Shown here: piece by piece, positions 9,611 to 18,688 of the stretch
How positions within the stretch are numbered: the stretch's first letter is position 1
Layout of the letters: every line of letters begins with the position of its first letter
NCBI RefSeq assembly: GCF_023380265.1
Contig: NZ_CP093366.1
Coordinates: 930,001 to 994,000, forward strand
DNA from: Bombilactobacillus folatiphilus
GTDB taxonomy: Bacteria > Bacillota > Bacilli > Lactobacillales > Lactobacillaceae
Direction: 5' to 3'
DNA: 64,000 bases
The notes under the pieces: generated by a model
The model's input: the letters and a program-made list of their open reading frames with translations, nothing else
Database searches by the model: none
What the model was told of the DNA's origin: nothing
Position numbers and translations under genes: made by a program

Positions 9611-10900
9611 TTAATTACGTCCTTCTTTTTTTATTTGTGCTAATAACGAAGACTGATCATTGAGATCCACTACAAATTCTTGACCGTCCGTCAAACGTTT
9701 AAGCTTAGCTTGGCCTGTTTGCAATTCATCATCACCAATTGTTAACGTAAACTTGGCTTGCAAACGATCAGCTTGCTTAAACTGTGCCTTAACTTTTTTA
9801 TTTAAATAATCTCGTTCAGCGTAAATTCCTGCTTGACGTAATTGCATCAACAATTTAGAAACTGCCAAAGAATCTGCAGAATCAACACTCACCAAATAAA
9901 CATCTGGCCCTTGTGCCTTTGGTAAATGTTGATTTTCAGCTTCTAATAACAGCATCAAACGTTCAACACCTAAGCCAAAGCCAACGCCGGAAACATCTGG
10001 TCCTCCCAATTGCTCAACCAAACCATTATAACGTCCACCAGCAATAACAGTCATTTCACGATTATCAAAAGCTGGGCTTTGCACCATGATTTCATAGATA
10101 GTGTGATTGTAATAATCCAAACCTCGAACCATGTTAGAATCAATTGTATAAGGAATTTGCAATGCATCCAATAATTGACGTACTTGTTGGAAATGCTCTG
10201 TCGCTTCTGGCGTCAAATAATCCAAAATAGACGGAGCATTCTTCACCAATTCCTGGTCCTTAGGATCTTTACTATCCAAAATTCGCAATGGATTTTTGCT
10301 CAACCGCGTTTTGGAATCAGCACTTAATTGTTCGCGTAAAGGATCCAAATAGTCTATTAATGCTTGCCGATAAGCTGTCCGTGTGGTTTGATCACCTAAT
10401 GTATTAAGTACAACTTGATAATTGTTAATCCCTAATTCATTTAAAAAATTGACCGCCATTGCAATCGTCTCGCCATCTAATTGTGGACTCTCACTGCCTA
10501 AAGCTTCCACGCCAATTTGGTGAAACTGACGTTGGCGTCCTGATTGTGGACGCTCATAACGAAACATTGGTCCTTTATACCAGACTTTATACGGACGCAC
10601 ATATTCGGGCGCAAACAGCTTATTTTCGACATAAGCCCTCACAACACCTGCTGTCCCTTCTGGTCGCAAAGCTAAATGCCGTCCCCCTTTATCTTCAAAA
10701 TCATACATTTCTTTGGAAACCACATCAGATGTGTCGCCAGAAGAACGCGCAAAAACATCGTATTGCTCAAACATTGGCGTCCTAATTTCTTGATAACGAT
10801 AATTTTTAAAAATTTTTTGTGCTGTATTTTCAACAAACTGCCACTTTTCCGATTCACTTGGTAAAATATCTACAGTTCCCTTAGGTTTTTGATATTGCAC
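9611..10900 (-). CDS. hisS: Histidyl-tRNA synthetase
   Basis: Class II synthetase charging tRNA-His. The 429-residue protein has motif 1 (YQEIRTPMFEQYDVFARSSG), motif 2 (MFRYERPQSGRQRQFHQIGVEA) and the HisA box RGLDYYNHTIYEI. The start is GTG with GAGGAGG 7 nt upstream. It is the first gene of the hisS-aspS operon and lies directly downstream of a T-box leader. Confidence 0.97.
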   Translation of the reverse strand: MQYQKPKGTVDILPSESEKWQFVENTAQKIFKNYRYQEIRTPMFEQYDVFARSSGDTSDVVSKEMYDFEDKGGRHLALRPEGTAGVVRAYVENKLFAPEYVRPYKVWYKGPMFRYERPQSGRQRQFHQIGVEALGSESPQLDGETIAMAVNFLNELGINNYQVVLNTLGDQTTRTAYRQALIDYLDPLREQLSADSKTRLSKNPLRILDSKDPKDQELVKNAPSILDYLTPEATEHFQQVRQLLDALQIPYTIDSNMVRGLDYYNHTIYEIMVQSPAFDNREMTVIAGGRYNGLVEQLGGPDVSGVGFGLGVERLMLLLEAENQHLPKAQGPDVYLVSVDSADSLAVSKLLMQLRQAGIYAERDYLNKKVKAQFKQADRLQAKFTLTIGDDELQTGQAKLKRLTDGQEFVVDLNDQSSLLAQIKKEGRN

Positions 10901-10954
10901 TTAATTAGTCCTCCTCAATAAATATCCCAGATTGCCGTTTTACTGAACTTGATA

Positions 10955-11150
10955 ACAAAAAAGCACCCTTGTCAGCCAAGGGTGCAAATCATTTACACGG
11001 TACCACCTTAATTAGTGCTGCAGTTAACGCCTGCCCAACGGATTTCAATCATAATGATACTGTCACAACGATTAATGAATACTCTCAGCCAACTATTCTC
11101 TCTGTTATAATAATCGTTCGTACACTCACGTAAATACATATTACCATCTT
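10955..11150 (-). promoter_or_regulatory. T-box leader of hisS-aspS
   Basis: Minus-strand leader with the T-box core AAGGTGGTACCGTG (complement of 10996-11009), then a terminator hairpin (arms 10963-10971 and 10977-10985) and a T run. Stem I elements occupy about 11030-11150. Whether it reads tRNA-His or tRNA-Asp was not resolved, because I could not place the specifier with certainty. Confidence 0.9.
10957..10985 (-). terminator. T-box terminator ahead of hisS
   Basis: A 9-bp stem with a short loop (GCACCCTTG pairs with CAAGGGTGC), followed by six Ts on the minus strand. Confidence 0.88.
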
Positions 11151-11235
11151 CGATTAGAAATTCAAGTTAGAATGTATAGCTATTTATTTTTTATTATTAT
11201 AAGATAGTATTAATAAAATATTAGGATGTCTTGTG

Positions 11236-12567
11236 ATGTTGAAACGAATACAGCAATTATTTAACATAAAAAATTACAATTATGCAAAATTTCTCCTGAT
11301 TTTTATTTTTTTTATAACGGCTAGTTACTCGACAATCGCTGTAGCACAATCGAATCAGATGATTGTTAAAGCTAATTTTTTAAATGTTCGCATGGGTCCT
11401 AGTCTTTCGTACGATACGATTGCTCAAGTCAAGCGCGGCGAAAAATTGACAATCATTGATGAAAAAAATGATTGGTATCAAGTTCGCATTGCTGACGACA
11501 AAATCGGTTGGGTTGCTAGTTGGTTAATCAATAATAATGACGCCAACACCTCCAGTAATACTTCTGGTGTGATCAAAGCACCGAATACTAATGTACAAAA
11601 ATATCCCCAAAAAGATTCTGAAGTTTTAGGAACGCTGTCTCAGTCACAGAAAGTCAATATTGTTTATTCGCAAAATGATTGGAGCCAAATTATTTTTAAC
11701 CAAACGGTTGGTTGGATCCCCAACTCTGAATTAATTATTACTGACAAAGTTCCCGATAAGATTCAACAAAATCAAACGCAACAACAGCGCCAAACAGCCA
11801 CTAATATCCAGTCGGTTACTACTTTGCAAAACAACACGCGGATCTTTAAAAATCCTTCTACGAATGCCAAAATTATTGCGCATATTACCGATCAAACAAC
11901 TTTACCGTACTTAGGTCGTAGTGGTAAATTCTACAAAGTTAGATTAAATTCTGGCGATGAGGGCTATATTCCTAGTGGTTTAGTTTCTATTTCTGACACC
12001 AAATATGCGATAAAAACAGCAGCAACTAAACTAGCCGAAGCAACAATTGTCCTAGATGCTGGTCATGGTGGTAGTGATCCTGGCGCTTTATCCAGCAATC
12101 AAAAACACGAAGAGAAAAATTATACCATCCAAGTTGTAAAACTTTTGCAACAAAAATTACAACAAACTGGCGCAAATGTTGTTTTAACTCGTAGTCAGGA
12201 TCAAAGCGTACCTTTGGCTGATCGTGCGCGTTTAGCTAATAAATTAAATGCCGATGTCTTTATCAGCATTCATTTTGATGCCGCCTACAGCGGTCATGCT
12301 TCTGGTCTAACGACGTATTACTATTCGGGGAAAAAAGATCGGCAATTAGCCAAAAACATTAGTGCACAATTAAAAACCATGCCGCTACCTAATCGAGGCA
12401 CCCATTTTGGTAATTACGAAGTTTTACGGGAAAATGAGCAGCCGGCCATTTTAGTTGAAGGTGGCTACTTGGATAATAATAAGGATTATCAAAAAATTAA
12501 GAGCCCTAAATACCAAGCTGAATTAGCTGATGCTATTTACCAAGGATTAATTCAGCATTTTAAATAA
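11236..12567 (+). CDS. N-acetylmuramoyl-L-alanine amidase with SH3b domains
   Basis: Secreted or membrane-anchored cell-wall hydrolase cutting the amide between MurNAc and the stem peptide. Order of parts: an N-terminal hydrophobic signal or anchor (KFLLIFIFFITASYS, residues about 17-37, then AVAQS); three bacterial SH3 repeats (about 42-98, 112-170, 190-250; for example LNVRMGPSLSYDTIAQV); then an Amidase_3 domain from about 268 with VLDAGHGGSDPGA, a zinc Glu in HEEKNY, FISIHFDA and VEGGYLDN. The ATG at 11236 follows a GTG; the upstream AGGA is weak. It is a single gene between the hisS T-box and a bidirectional terminator. Confidence 0.93.
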   Translation: MLKRIQQLFNIKNYNYAKFLLIFIFFITASYSTIAVAQSNQMIVKANFLNVRMGPSLSYDTIAQVKRGEKLTIIDEKNDWYQVRIADDKIGWVASWLINNNDANTSSNTSGVIKAPNTNVQKYPQKDSEVLGTLSQSQKVNIVYSQNDWSQIIFNQTVGWIPNSELIITDKVPDKIQQNQTQQQRQTATNIQSVTTLQNNTRIFKNPSTNAKIIAHITDQTTLPYLGRSGKFYKVRLNSGDEGYIPSGLVSISDTKYAIKTAATKLAEATIVLDAGHGGSDPGALSSNQKHEEKNYTIQVVKLLQQKLQQTGANVVLTRSQDQSVPLADRARLANKLNADVFISIHFDAAYSGHASGLTTYYYSGKKDRQLAKNISAQLKTMPLPNRGTHFGNYEVLRENEQPAILVEGGYLDNNKDYQKIKSPKYQAELADAIYQGLIQHFK

Positions 12568-12591
12568 AAACACAATTTTCATATCCTAGAC

Positions 12592-12633
12592 AAAAAAATT
12601 GAACACCAGGCATTATCCTGAAGTTCAATTTTT
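12592..12633. terminator. Bidirectional terminator between amidase and HAD genes
   Basis: AAAAATTGAAC and GTTCAATTTTT flank a short inner stem (CCAGG, CCTG). Both strands end in T runs, serving the two convergent genes. Confidence 0.88.
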
Positions 12634-13267
12634 ATTTTGCAATCAATTTAGTAAGATCATCCAAATTCTTAACAATTATCTGTGCATTGGCGCTATCGTG
12701 AAAACTGTCTACATCAAAATACGCACTTGTTATCCCAGCATTATGCCCTGCTTCTACATCTAAAGAGCGATCACCAATCATTATCGTTTCCGCTTTTTCT
12801 AAACAAAAGTGTTGCATTAAATAATTTAACGCTGTGGGATCAGGCTTGCGCGGAAATGGTTGACTAGCTGTCACAAAACCACTGAACAAATCATAAATGC
12901 CTTGTTCCTTCAACAAACTCAATGCTTGATCATCTCGGTGAGTTAACAAAAAATTTTGCCCACCATTTTGTTGGATTGTCTGCAAAACACGCGGCGCATG
13001 TGGATACAATTGAACATCTTGCTGCGCTTGATGATCAAGTTTTTGATAATAGGCTTGGACCGCCGCAAATTCTTGCTGGCATTCATGCGCACAAACTTTT
13101 AAAATTTGCGTAACCGAAGTAAGCTTACTTTGACGATATAAAATTTGGCGTTCTGGACATTGTTGCCAACCAAAATATTCTGCTGTCTGCTGCAAACTTC
13201 TAACAATTCCTGCATAGGTATCTGCCAAAGTACCATCGTAATCCCACACAAAATTTTTAAACATCAT
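12632..13267 (-). CDS. HAD-superfamily hydrolase, phosphoglycolate phosphatase-like
   Basis: Cytosolic phosphatase of the HAD family, subclass with a helical cap. It has motif I DYDGTLADT near the N-terminus, motif II LLTHRD, the Lys of motif III in PRKPDPTAL, and motif IV MIGDRSLDVEAG. About 211 residues. The likely start is one of two adjacent ATGs at 13267/13264 with AAGGAAA upstream, both lying inside the end of dtd, so translation is coupled. The substrate is unknown. Confidence 0.9.
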   Translation of the reverse strand: MMFKNFVWDYDGTLADTYAGIVRSLQQTAEYFGWQQCPERQILYRQSKLTSVTQILKVCAHECQQEFAAVQAYYQKLDHQAQQDVQLYPHAPRVLQTIQQNGGQNFLLTHRDDQALSLLKEQGIYDLFSGFVTASQPFPRKPDPTALNYLMQHFCLEKAETIMIGDRSLDVEAGHNAGITSAYFDVDSFHDSANAQIIVKNLDDLTKLIAK

Positions 13268-13709
13268 TATTTTCCTTTTCATACATTATCGTCATTGGTC
13301 CGTCATTAATGAGTTGAACCTGCATATCCGCACCAAATTGACCAGTTTGTACAGTTAAATTACTTTGCCGCAATTGCTGATTAAAATCTTCATATAATTT
13401 TTGCGCTTTTGTTGGTGCTAAAGCTTCCACAAAACTTGGTCGATTGCCCTTTTTAGTATTGGCATATAAAGTGAATTGAGAAATCGACAAAATTTCGCCC
13501 TCAACATCTGTGATCGCCAAATTAGTTTTTCCATTTTCATCTTCAAAAATTCGACTTCGTAAAATCTTCTGAGCCAAATAATCAACTTGGACGACTGTAT
13601 CGGTTAAACCAAATCCAACAAACAATAACAAGCCTCGTGAAATCCGTCCAATAACTTTTTGATCCACACTAACCTGTGCTTGCATTACTCTTTGTGCCAA
13701 TACCTTCAT
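13257..13709 (-). CDS. dtd: D-aminoacyl-tRNA deacylase
   Basis: Removes D-amino acids from mischarged tRNA. The 150-residue protein has the SQFTLYANTKKGNRPSF active-site segment and the C-terminal NDGPMTI (cross-subunit Gly-Pro pair). The ATG is preceded by GAGGTGA. It follows rel by 8 nt, the conserved rel-dtd pair, and overlaps the HAD gene. Confidence 0.97.
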   Translation of the reverse strand: MKVLAQRVMQAQVSVDQKVIGRISRGLLLFVGFGLTDTVVQVDYLAQKILRSRIFEDENGKTNLAITDVEGEILSISQFTLYANTKKGNRPSFVEALAPTKAQKLYEDFNQQLRQSNLTVQTGQFGADMQVQLINDGPMTIMYEKENNDV

Positions 13710-13717
13710 AATTCACC

Positions 13718-15943
13718 TCAATTAATAACTCTTTGAATATCATATACATCCGGAACATTCTTCAATTTATTGATAATATCTTTCAAATGTGTTAAATTGC
13801 GGACTTTAACTGACAAAGTAATATGTGCCATTCGATCAGCATCAATTCGACCATTCACTCCCGACAAAAGATTACTTTGTTTATTAACTACCTGTAAAAC
13901 ATCCGTTAACAATCCGTTTCGATTATAACCAAAAATCTCTAACTTAACGATATAACTATGCTGCCGAATATTGCCCCACTGAGCTTCAATTAAACGACTA
14001 GATTCATCTTCATTCTGGAGATTGGGGCAAGTTTGGCGGTGAATTGTAATTCCACGGCCCTTGGTAATATAACCCACAATTTTATCACCTGGGATAGGCG
14101 TACAACATTTCCCCATATGAATTAACAAGTTATCTGCACCTAAAATATTAATCTCACGATCTTCTGTTTCATTATTTGGCGTTGATAGTTCTGCATCGCT
14201 ATTACCGTCATCATTGTGATGTGCATCACGCATAATTTGCTGCTCGAGCTCTTGCTGCTTTTGCAATTCTTGCTTTTTGCGATCGTTTTCGGTCAAGCGA
14301 TTAACAACGCCAATTGTCGAAATTTCACCGTACCCTACCGTCGCCAATAGTTCGTCTTCATTGTCAAAATTATAGCGTTCCAACACACTTTGCAGACTTT
14401 TCTTATTTAAATAATTCTTTGGTGCCAGATTACGGTCTAATAATTCACGTTCAAGTTTATTACGACCCAGCTCAATATTATTTTGACGATCAACACTTTT
14501 GAAATAACGTTTAATTTTATTACGAGCTCGCGTTGTATAAACTAAATTTTCCCAATCTGGGCTAGGAGTAGCATTACTTTGCGTCAACAACTCAACTAAA
14601 TCACCATTCCGCAATTTATAATCCAACGGCACCATCTTGCCATTAACCTTGACACCAATTGTATGATTGCCCACTTCGGTATGCACCTGATACGCGAAAT
14701 CTAATGGAATGGAACCCTTAGGCAACTCCAAAACTTCACCTTTTGGCGTAAAGACATAAACCCGATCACTAAAAATGTCACCCTTAACACTTTGCATAAA
14801 ATCAGCATCATTAGTGGTTTCTTCTTGGATTTCCATGATTTCTCGAAAAACATCAATTTGCTGATCATTTTGATCCAGCTGAATAGCCGATTTAGTACCT
14901 TCTTTATACGCCCAGTGCGCAGCAACCCCAAATTCAGCGATTTGATGCATATCATATGTCCGAATCTGAACCTCTAACGGGCGTCCGTGTGGTCCCATCA
15001 CCGTAGTATGCAACGATTGATAGCCATTAACCTTGGGTACAGCAATATAATCTTTAAATCGTCCTGGCATGGGCTTCCATTGTGCGTGAATATTGCCCAG
15101 AACGCTGTAACAATCCTGAACTGAATTGACCATCACCCGAATCGCCAGCAGATCATACAGTTCTTCAAAGCGCTTATGCTTTTCCTGCATCTTCTTATAA
15201 ATTGAATAAATATGCTTAGCACGACCACTAATATCATAATGCAAGTGAAGTTGATCAATATTGTTCTTCACTTTTTGCACGGCTTCTTGAATATAAGCTT
15301 CCCGCTGTGTCCGCTTAGAATTCATCAAATGAACAATCCGATAATATTGCTGCGGATTCAAGTAGCGTAAAGATAGATCTTCCAGTTCCCATTTAATCGT
15401 ACTGATTCCCAAACGATCAGCCAACGGCGCATAAATTTCTAAAGTCTCATTCGCAATTCGATACTGCTTATCAGGACGCAAATAATTCAAAGTGCGCATA
15501 TTGTTTAAACGATCGGCCAACTTAACCATAATCACACGCATATCTTTGGCTGTCGCTAACAACATTTTACGATGATTAGCCGCTAGTAATTCTTGATGTG
15601 ACTTATATTTATATTTTGAAATTTTCGTAACACCTTCAACAATATTGCAAACATCATCACCAAATAATTCTCGAATATCTGCTGACACAATCTTGGTATC
15701 TTCGACCACATCATGCAAAAAACCTGCCGAAACCGTATCTGGATCCATTTTTAATTGAGCCAAAATGGCCGCTACTTGAATCGGATGTACAATATAAGCT
15801 TCGCCAGAAGCACGTTTTTGATCCTGATGGACATAATCCGCCATTTCATAAGCCTTTTTAATATAAGAGACATGTCTGTCATTCATATATTGTGAACATA
15901 AATCAAAAACTTCATCTGCTGTATAAACTTTTTCTTTCGACAA
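13718..15943 (-). CDS. rel: Bifunctional (p)ppGpp synthetase/hydrolase RelA/SpoT
   Basis: Stringent-response enzyme that makes and degrades (p)ppGpp. The 741-residue protein has an HD hydrolase domain (HDVVEDT near residue 77, DRLNNMRTL), a synthetase domain (VNGYQSLHTTVMGPHGR and VQIRT), TGS domain (DRVYVFTPKGEV), a zinc-finger region (CCTPIPGD) and a C-terminal ACT domain. Both catalytic halves look intact. The start is TTG with AAGGTGA about 8 nt upstream. It heads the rel-dtd-HAD run. Confidence 0.96.
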   Translation of the reverse strand: MSKEKVYTADEVFDLCSQYMNDRHVSYIKKAYEMADYVHQDQKRASGEAYIVHPIQVAAILAQLKMDPDTVSAGFLHDVVEDTKIVSADIRELFGDDVCNIVEGVTKISKYKYKSHQELLAANHRKMLLATAKDMRVIMVKLADRLNNMRTLNYLRPDKQYRIANETLEIYAPLADRLGISTIKWELEDLSLRYLNPQQYYRIVHLMNSKRTQREAYIQEAVQKVKNNIDQLHLHYDISGRAKHIYSIYKKMQEKHKRFEELYDLLAIRVMVNSVQDCYSVLGNIHAQWKPMPGRFKDYIAVPKVNGYQSLHTTVMGPHGRPLEVQIRTYDMHQIAEFGVAAHWAYKEGTKSAIQLDQNDQQIDVFREIMEIQEETTNDADFMQSVKGDIFSDRVYVFTPKGEVLELPKGSIPLDFAYQVHTEVGNHTIGVKVNGKMVPLDYKLRNGDLVELLTQSNATPSPDWENLVYTTRARNKIKRYFKSVDRQNNIELGRNKLERELLDRNLAPKNYLNKKSLQSVLERYNFDNEDELLATVGYGEISTIGVVNRLTENDRKKQELQKQQELEQQIMRDAHHNDDGNSDAELSTPNNETEDREINILGADNLLIHMGKCCTPIPGDKIVGYITKGRGITIHRQTCPNLQNEDESSRLIEAQWGNIRQHSYIVKLEIFGYNRNGLLTDVLQVVNKQSNLLSGVNGRIDADRMAHITLSVKVRNLTHLKDIINKLKNVPDVYDIQRVIN

Positions 15944-15971
15944 TGTTTTTCACCTTCATTTACTCATAATT

Positions 15972-16319
15972 TTAGTCGCTCAATTTATGAGTTAATAAAA
16001 AAGCCAAATATTCAACTAGTAGGTACAACACAACTAATAAATAAGCGTAAAAGCTCGTTAAATAACGCAACAAAACTAACACCAAAAAAATAACAGGCAA
16101 AATTCCAAAAGTCCATTTAGGTTGTTGCGTCTTTTTAATCCAATGTCCAAATAAAGCCGCTAAACATAAATTTAAGACTAAAAATGACAATCCCACTCGC
16201 CAAGCTTTACCAACTTTAAAAGCGCTCATCATTAATGGAACAAGCATTGTTAATACAATCGTTAATAAAATAATCTTACAATATGGTGAATTCCAAAACT
16301 TTACAATATTCTTTTTCAC
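15972..16319 (-). CDS. Small membrane protein of unknown function
   Basis: A 115-residue, strongly hydrophobic protein with about four membrane segments (IILLTIVLTMLVPLMM; GLSFLVLNLCLAALFG; FGILPVIFLVLVLL; YAYLLVVLYLLVEYLAFLL). I do not recognise the family. It lies 1 nt after rsmE and just before rel, so it is probably cotranscribed with prmA-rsmE. No catalytic motif is visible. Confidence 0.75.
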   Translation of the reverse strand: MKKNIVKFWNSPYCKIILLTIVLTMLVPLMMSAFKVGKAWRVGLSFLVLNLCLAALFGHWIKKTQQPKWTFGILPVIFLVLVLLRYLTSFYAYLLVVLYLLVEYLAFLLTHKLSD

Positions 16320-16320
16320 G

Positions 16321-17073
16321 TTAATATTCCTTATTTAATTCAATCTGATATGATAATGCACTCAAAAAATACAAGGGTGCTGTTTCAGCACGCAAAATGC
16401 GTGGACCTAAACCACAACTAGTATATTTATTTTGCCTCAATTGAGCAATTTCTTCAACATTAAAACCACCTTCTGGTCCAAATAAACAAATCAGTGAAGC
16501 CTGCGGAGGTACTTGTTGTAAAGTTTGGGCTAACTGAGCAATTTCTCCTTGCTTAGCTGCCTCTTCGTATGCCACCAAACGATAATCTGCACGGTAATCC
16601 AATAACTGTGCCCAATTGAAATAACTCACTTCTGGAATGAACAAACGTTGCGACTGCGCAGCTGCGGCGGTGACAATTTCCTGTAGTCGTGCAATTTTCT
16701 TAGCTTGAACATTTTTTTTCCACTTCATAATTGAATATCGTGATTCAAAAAAAATCATCTTCGTAGCACCCAATTCCGTAGCTTTTTGGGCAATTAACTC
16801 AACTTTATCTTTTTTAGACAAAGCACAAGCCACCGTTACTTGCACAGGTAATTCCGTCTGACGTCGACTTTTAGCTTGTAAACGCACCACGAAATTTTTT
16901 GTAGTAATCTGTTCTACCGTTGCTAAAAAAGTTTGTTGTTGTGCATCAACTAACCAGAACTGTGATTTTTCCTGAAAATGCAAAACCCTAATCAAATGTT
17001 GATAATATGAATCGCCCAACTCTAATTGCTGCTCATCTGGTGCTAGTATATGTGACCAAAAGACTTGTTGCAT
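16321..17073 (-). CDS. rsmE: 16S rRNA m3U1498 methyltransferase RsmE
   Basis: SPOUT methyltransferase modifying U1498 of 16S rRNA. It has an N-terminal PUA-like part (YYQHLIRVLHFQ) and a C-terminal SPOUT knot (LICLFGPEGGFNVEEI and LGPRILRAETAPLY). The ATG at 17073 (MQQVFW) is chosen because AAAGGAGC lies 9 nt upstream and the family starts there; a longer in-frame extension reads into prmA. It lies 1 nt after prmA, the conserved pair. Confidence 0.95.
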   Translation of the reverse strand: MQQVFWSHILAPDEQQLELGDSYYQHLIRVLHFQEKSQFWLVDAQQQTFLATVEQITTKNFVVRLQAKSRRQTELPVQVTVACALSKKDKVELIAQKATELGATKMIFFESRYSIMKWKKNVQAKKIARLQEIVTAAAAQSQRLFIPEVSYFNWAQLLDYRADYRLVAYEEAAKQGEIAQLAQTLQQVPPQASLICLFGPEGGFNVEEIAQLRQNKYTSCGLGPRILRAETAPLYFLSALSYQIELNKEY

Positions 17074-17074
17074 C

Positions 17075-17938
17075 TTAATCCAGCTCCTTTTGGGCAATGA
17101 TGCAACCCCAACCATCTAAAGTTAAAGTTTGCAAAACTACAAAGGGTTGTTGTGAAATCAACGATGTTAGGTGATCTATTTGCTCCACCAAGAAACCAGA
17201 CAAAATAATATAACCAGCTGACTGGACATGACTGGCCAATTGCGGCAATAAAGCTACTAACGGTTCTAGTAACATATTAGCTGTTACCACAGAAGCTGTT
17301 TGATCAATCCCATCTAACAATGAATTTTGCTGGACTGTGAATGTCGCATTCAATTGATTTAACTGAAAATTATCTCGCGCAACTTGCACGGCTTCCGATG
17401 AAATATCATAACCATAAAGTTGTTTTATACCTAATTTAGCAGCCGCAATTGCTAGAATACCGGTTCCGGTCCCAACATCAATTAGTGATTTTTGATCATC
17501 TACATAAATTTCTAAGGCTTGCAGACATAATTTAGTCGTCGGGTGCTCACCTGTTCCAAAAGATTCCTGTGGTCGCATCAAAATTTCTGTTGGCTGTGGC
17601 GTTGCTGTGGTTTGCCAAGCAGGAACTATGCGTAAAAAGTGGGTTACAGCTACTGGCTGATAATACTGCTGCCACTGTTTTCCCCAATGCATATCCACAT
17701 TTTCTTGAATTTGTAAATGATATTGCTGAGCATTTAGGCCCCATGTACTAAACTGATCAGCCAACTCTTGACACCACTGCTTTGTTAATTGCTGTGCTGG
17801 TAAATAAATTGCTAAACCTTGGTCATTGGGCAGATTCTCAATTCCTAAAATTTGTTGTGCGATTAAAACACTACTAATTAACTCAAAATTTTGCGGTTCG
17901 GTTAAAATCGCTAGCCGATTCCATTTTTCATCACTCAT
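17075..17938 (-). CDS. prmA: Ribosomal protein L11 methyltransferase
   Basis: SAM-dependent enzyme trimethylating L11. The 287-residue protein has the N-terminal substrate domain and a Rossmann methyltransferase with DVGTGTGILAIAAAKLG (motif I, near residue 157) and NMLLEPLVAL downstream; the GTGEHPTTKLCL block is diagnostic for PrmA. It overlaps the small upstream gene by 8 nt. Confidence 0.96.
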   Translation of the reverse strand: MSDEKWNRLAILTEPQNFELISSVLIAQQILGIENLPNDQGLAIYLPAQQLTKQWCQELADQFSTWGLNAQQYHLQIQENVDMHWGKQWQQYYQPVAVTHFLRIVPAWQTTATPQPTEILMRPQESFGTGEHPTTKLCLQALEIYVDDQKSLIDVGTGTGILAIAAAKLGIKQLYGYDISSEAVQVARDNFQLNQLNATFTVQQNSLLDGIDQTASVVTANMLLEPLVALLPQLASHVQSAGYIILSGFLVEQIDHLTSLISQQPFVVLQTLTLDGWGCIIAQKELD

Positions 17939-18110
17939 TTACATGATCCTTACTTGAATTTTTTTTACCATCTTGATATTTTTTAACCAAATGGTCAAAA
18001 CGTCGTTGTGTTGCCAACATCTGATCATCATCAAGTGCAGTCCGTGATAACAATTTTGCAAAATCTTGTTGCTGTAAATCTATCTTATGATGTTTGTGTG
18101 TATTAAACAT
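17931..18110 (-). CDS. Small hypothetical protein upstream of prmA
   Basis: A 59-residue, charged, histidine-rich protein beginning MFNTHKHHKIDLQQQ, with no membrane segment. The ATG at 18110 has AGGTGA at good spacing. The frame overlaps prmA by 8 nt, suggesting coupling. I do not recognise the family and assign no function. It is supported by its ribosome binding site and its place in the operon. Confidence 0.6.
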   Translation of the reverse strand: MFNTHKHHKIDLQQQDFAKLLSRTALDDDQMLATQRRFDHLVKKYQDGKKNSSKDHVNE

Positions 18111-18181
18111 TTTTATCACCTAAAAACCAAATTATAGTCATGTTAAAATTATAAAATAATCTACACTAAAGGAGAACAACT

Positions 18182-18688
18182 ATGTCAAAAAAGAAACGTT
18201 TATCAAAAACCTTAGTCGAAAAAATCTTAGATAAAAACCAGATTGCATACCAATCAGTCACTTTTGCTACTCAAAAACAAGGCGATGTTCAACAAATTAG
18301 CCCTGAACAAACAACCACACCACAAACTATTTACAAAACATTAGTTTTAGATGGTAATAAAACTGGTCCCCTTGTTGGCGTCATTCCATTGAATAAACAC
18401 TTGAGTTATAAGCTTTTAGCCCAAGCCTCTCAAAATAAAAAAGTCGCCATGGTACCCTTAAAAAAATTAAAACAAACTTCTGGCTTTGAACATGGCGCAA
18501 ATAGTCCAATTGGCATTCGTGAACAGCATAATTACCCGATATACTTTGATTCACAAGCCCAAATTGATCAACAAATTACTATTTCGGCTGGTAAAATTGG
18601 TCGCTCGGTAACTGTTGATATCAAAGATGTACTTTCCTTAGTTGATGGTCATTTAGCATCATTGTCCGTCGATAGCCCCGAAGATTGA
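18182..18688 (+). CDS. ybaK: Cys-tRNA(Pro)/Cys-tRNA(Cys) deacylase YbaK/EbsC
   Basis: Editing enzyme hydrolysing Cys-tRNA(Pro) in trans. The 168-residue protein shows the family pattern TPQTIYKTLVLDGNKTG with the key Lys, and GYxxGANSPIG-like EHGANSPIGIRE with a C-terminal ISAGKIGRSVTVD. The ATG has AAAGGAG upstream. The 3' end overlaps the convergent membrane-protein gene by 40 nt. Confidence 0.93.
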   Translation: MSKKKRLSKTLVEKILDKNQIAYQSVTFATQKQGDVQQISPEQTTTPQTIYKTLVLDGNKTGPLVGVIPLNKHLSYKLLAQASQNKKVAMVPLKKLKQTSGFEHGANSPIGIREQHNYPIYFDSQAQIDQQITISAGKIGRSVTVDIKDVLSLVDGHLASLSVDSPED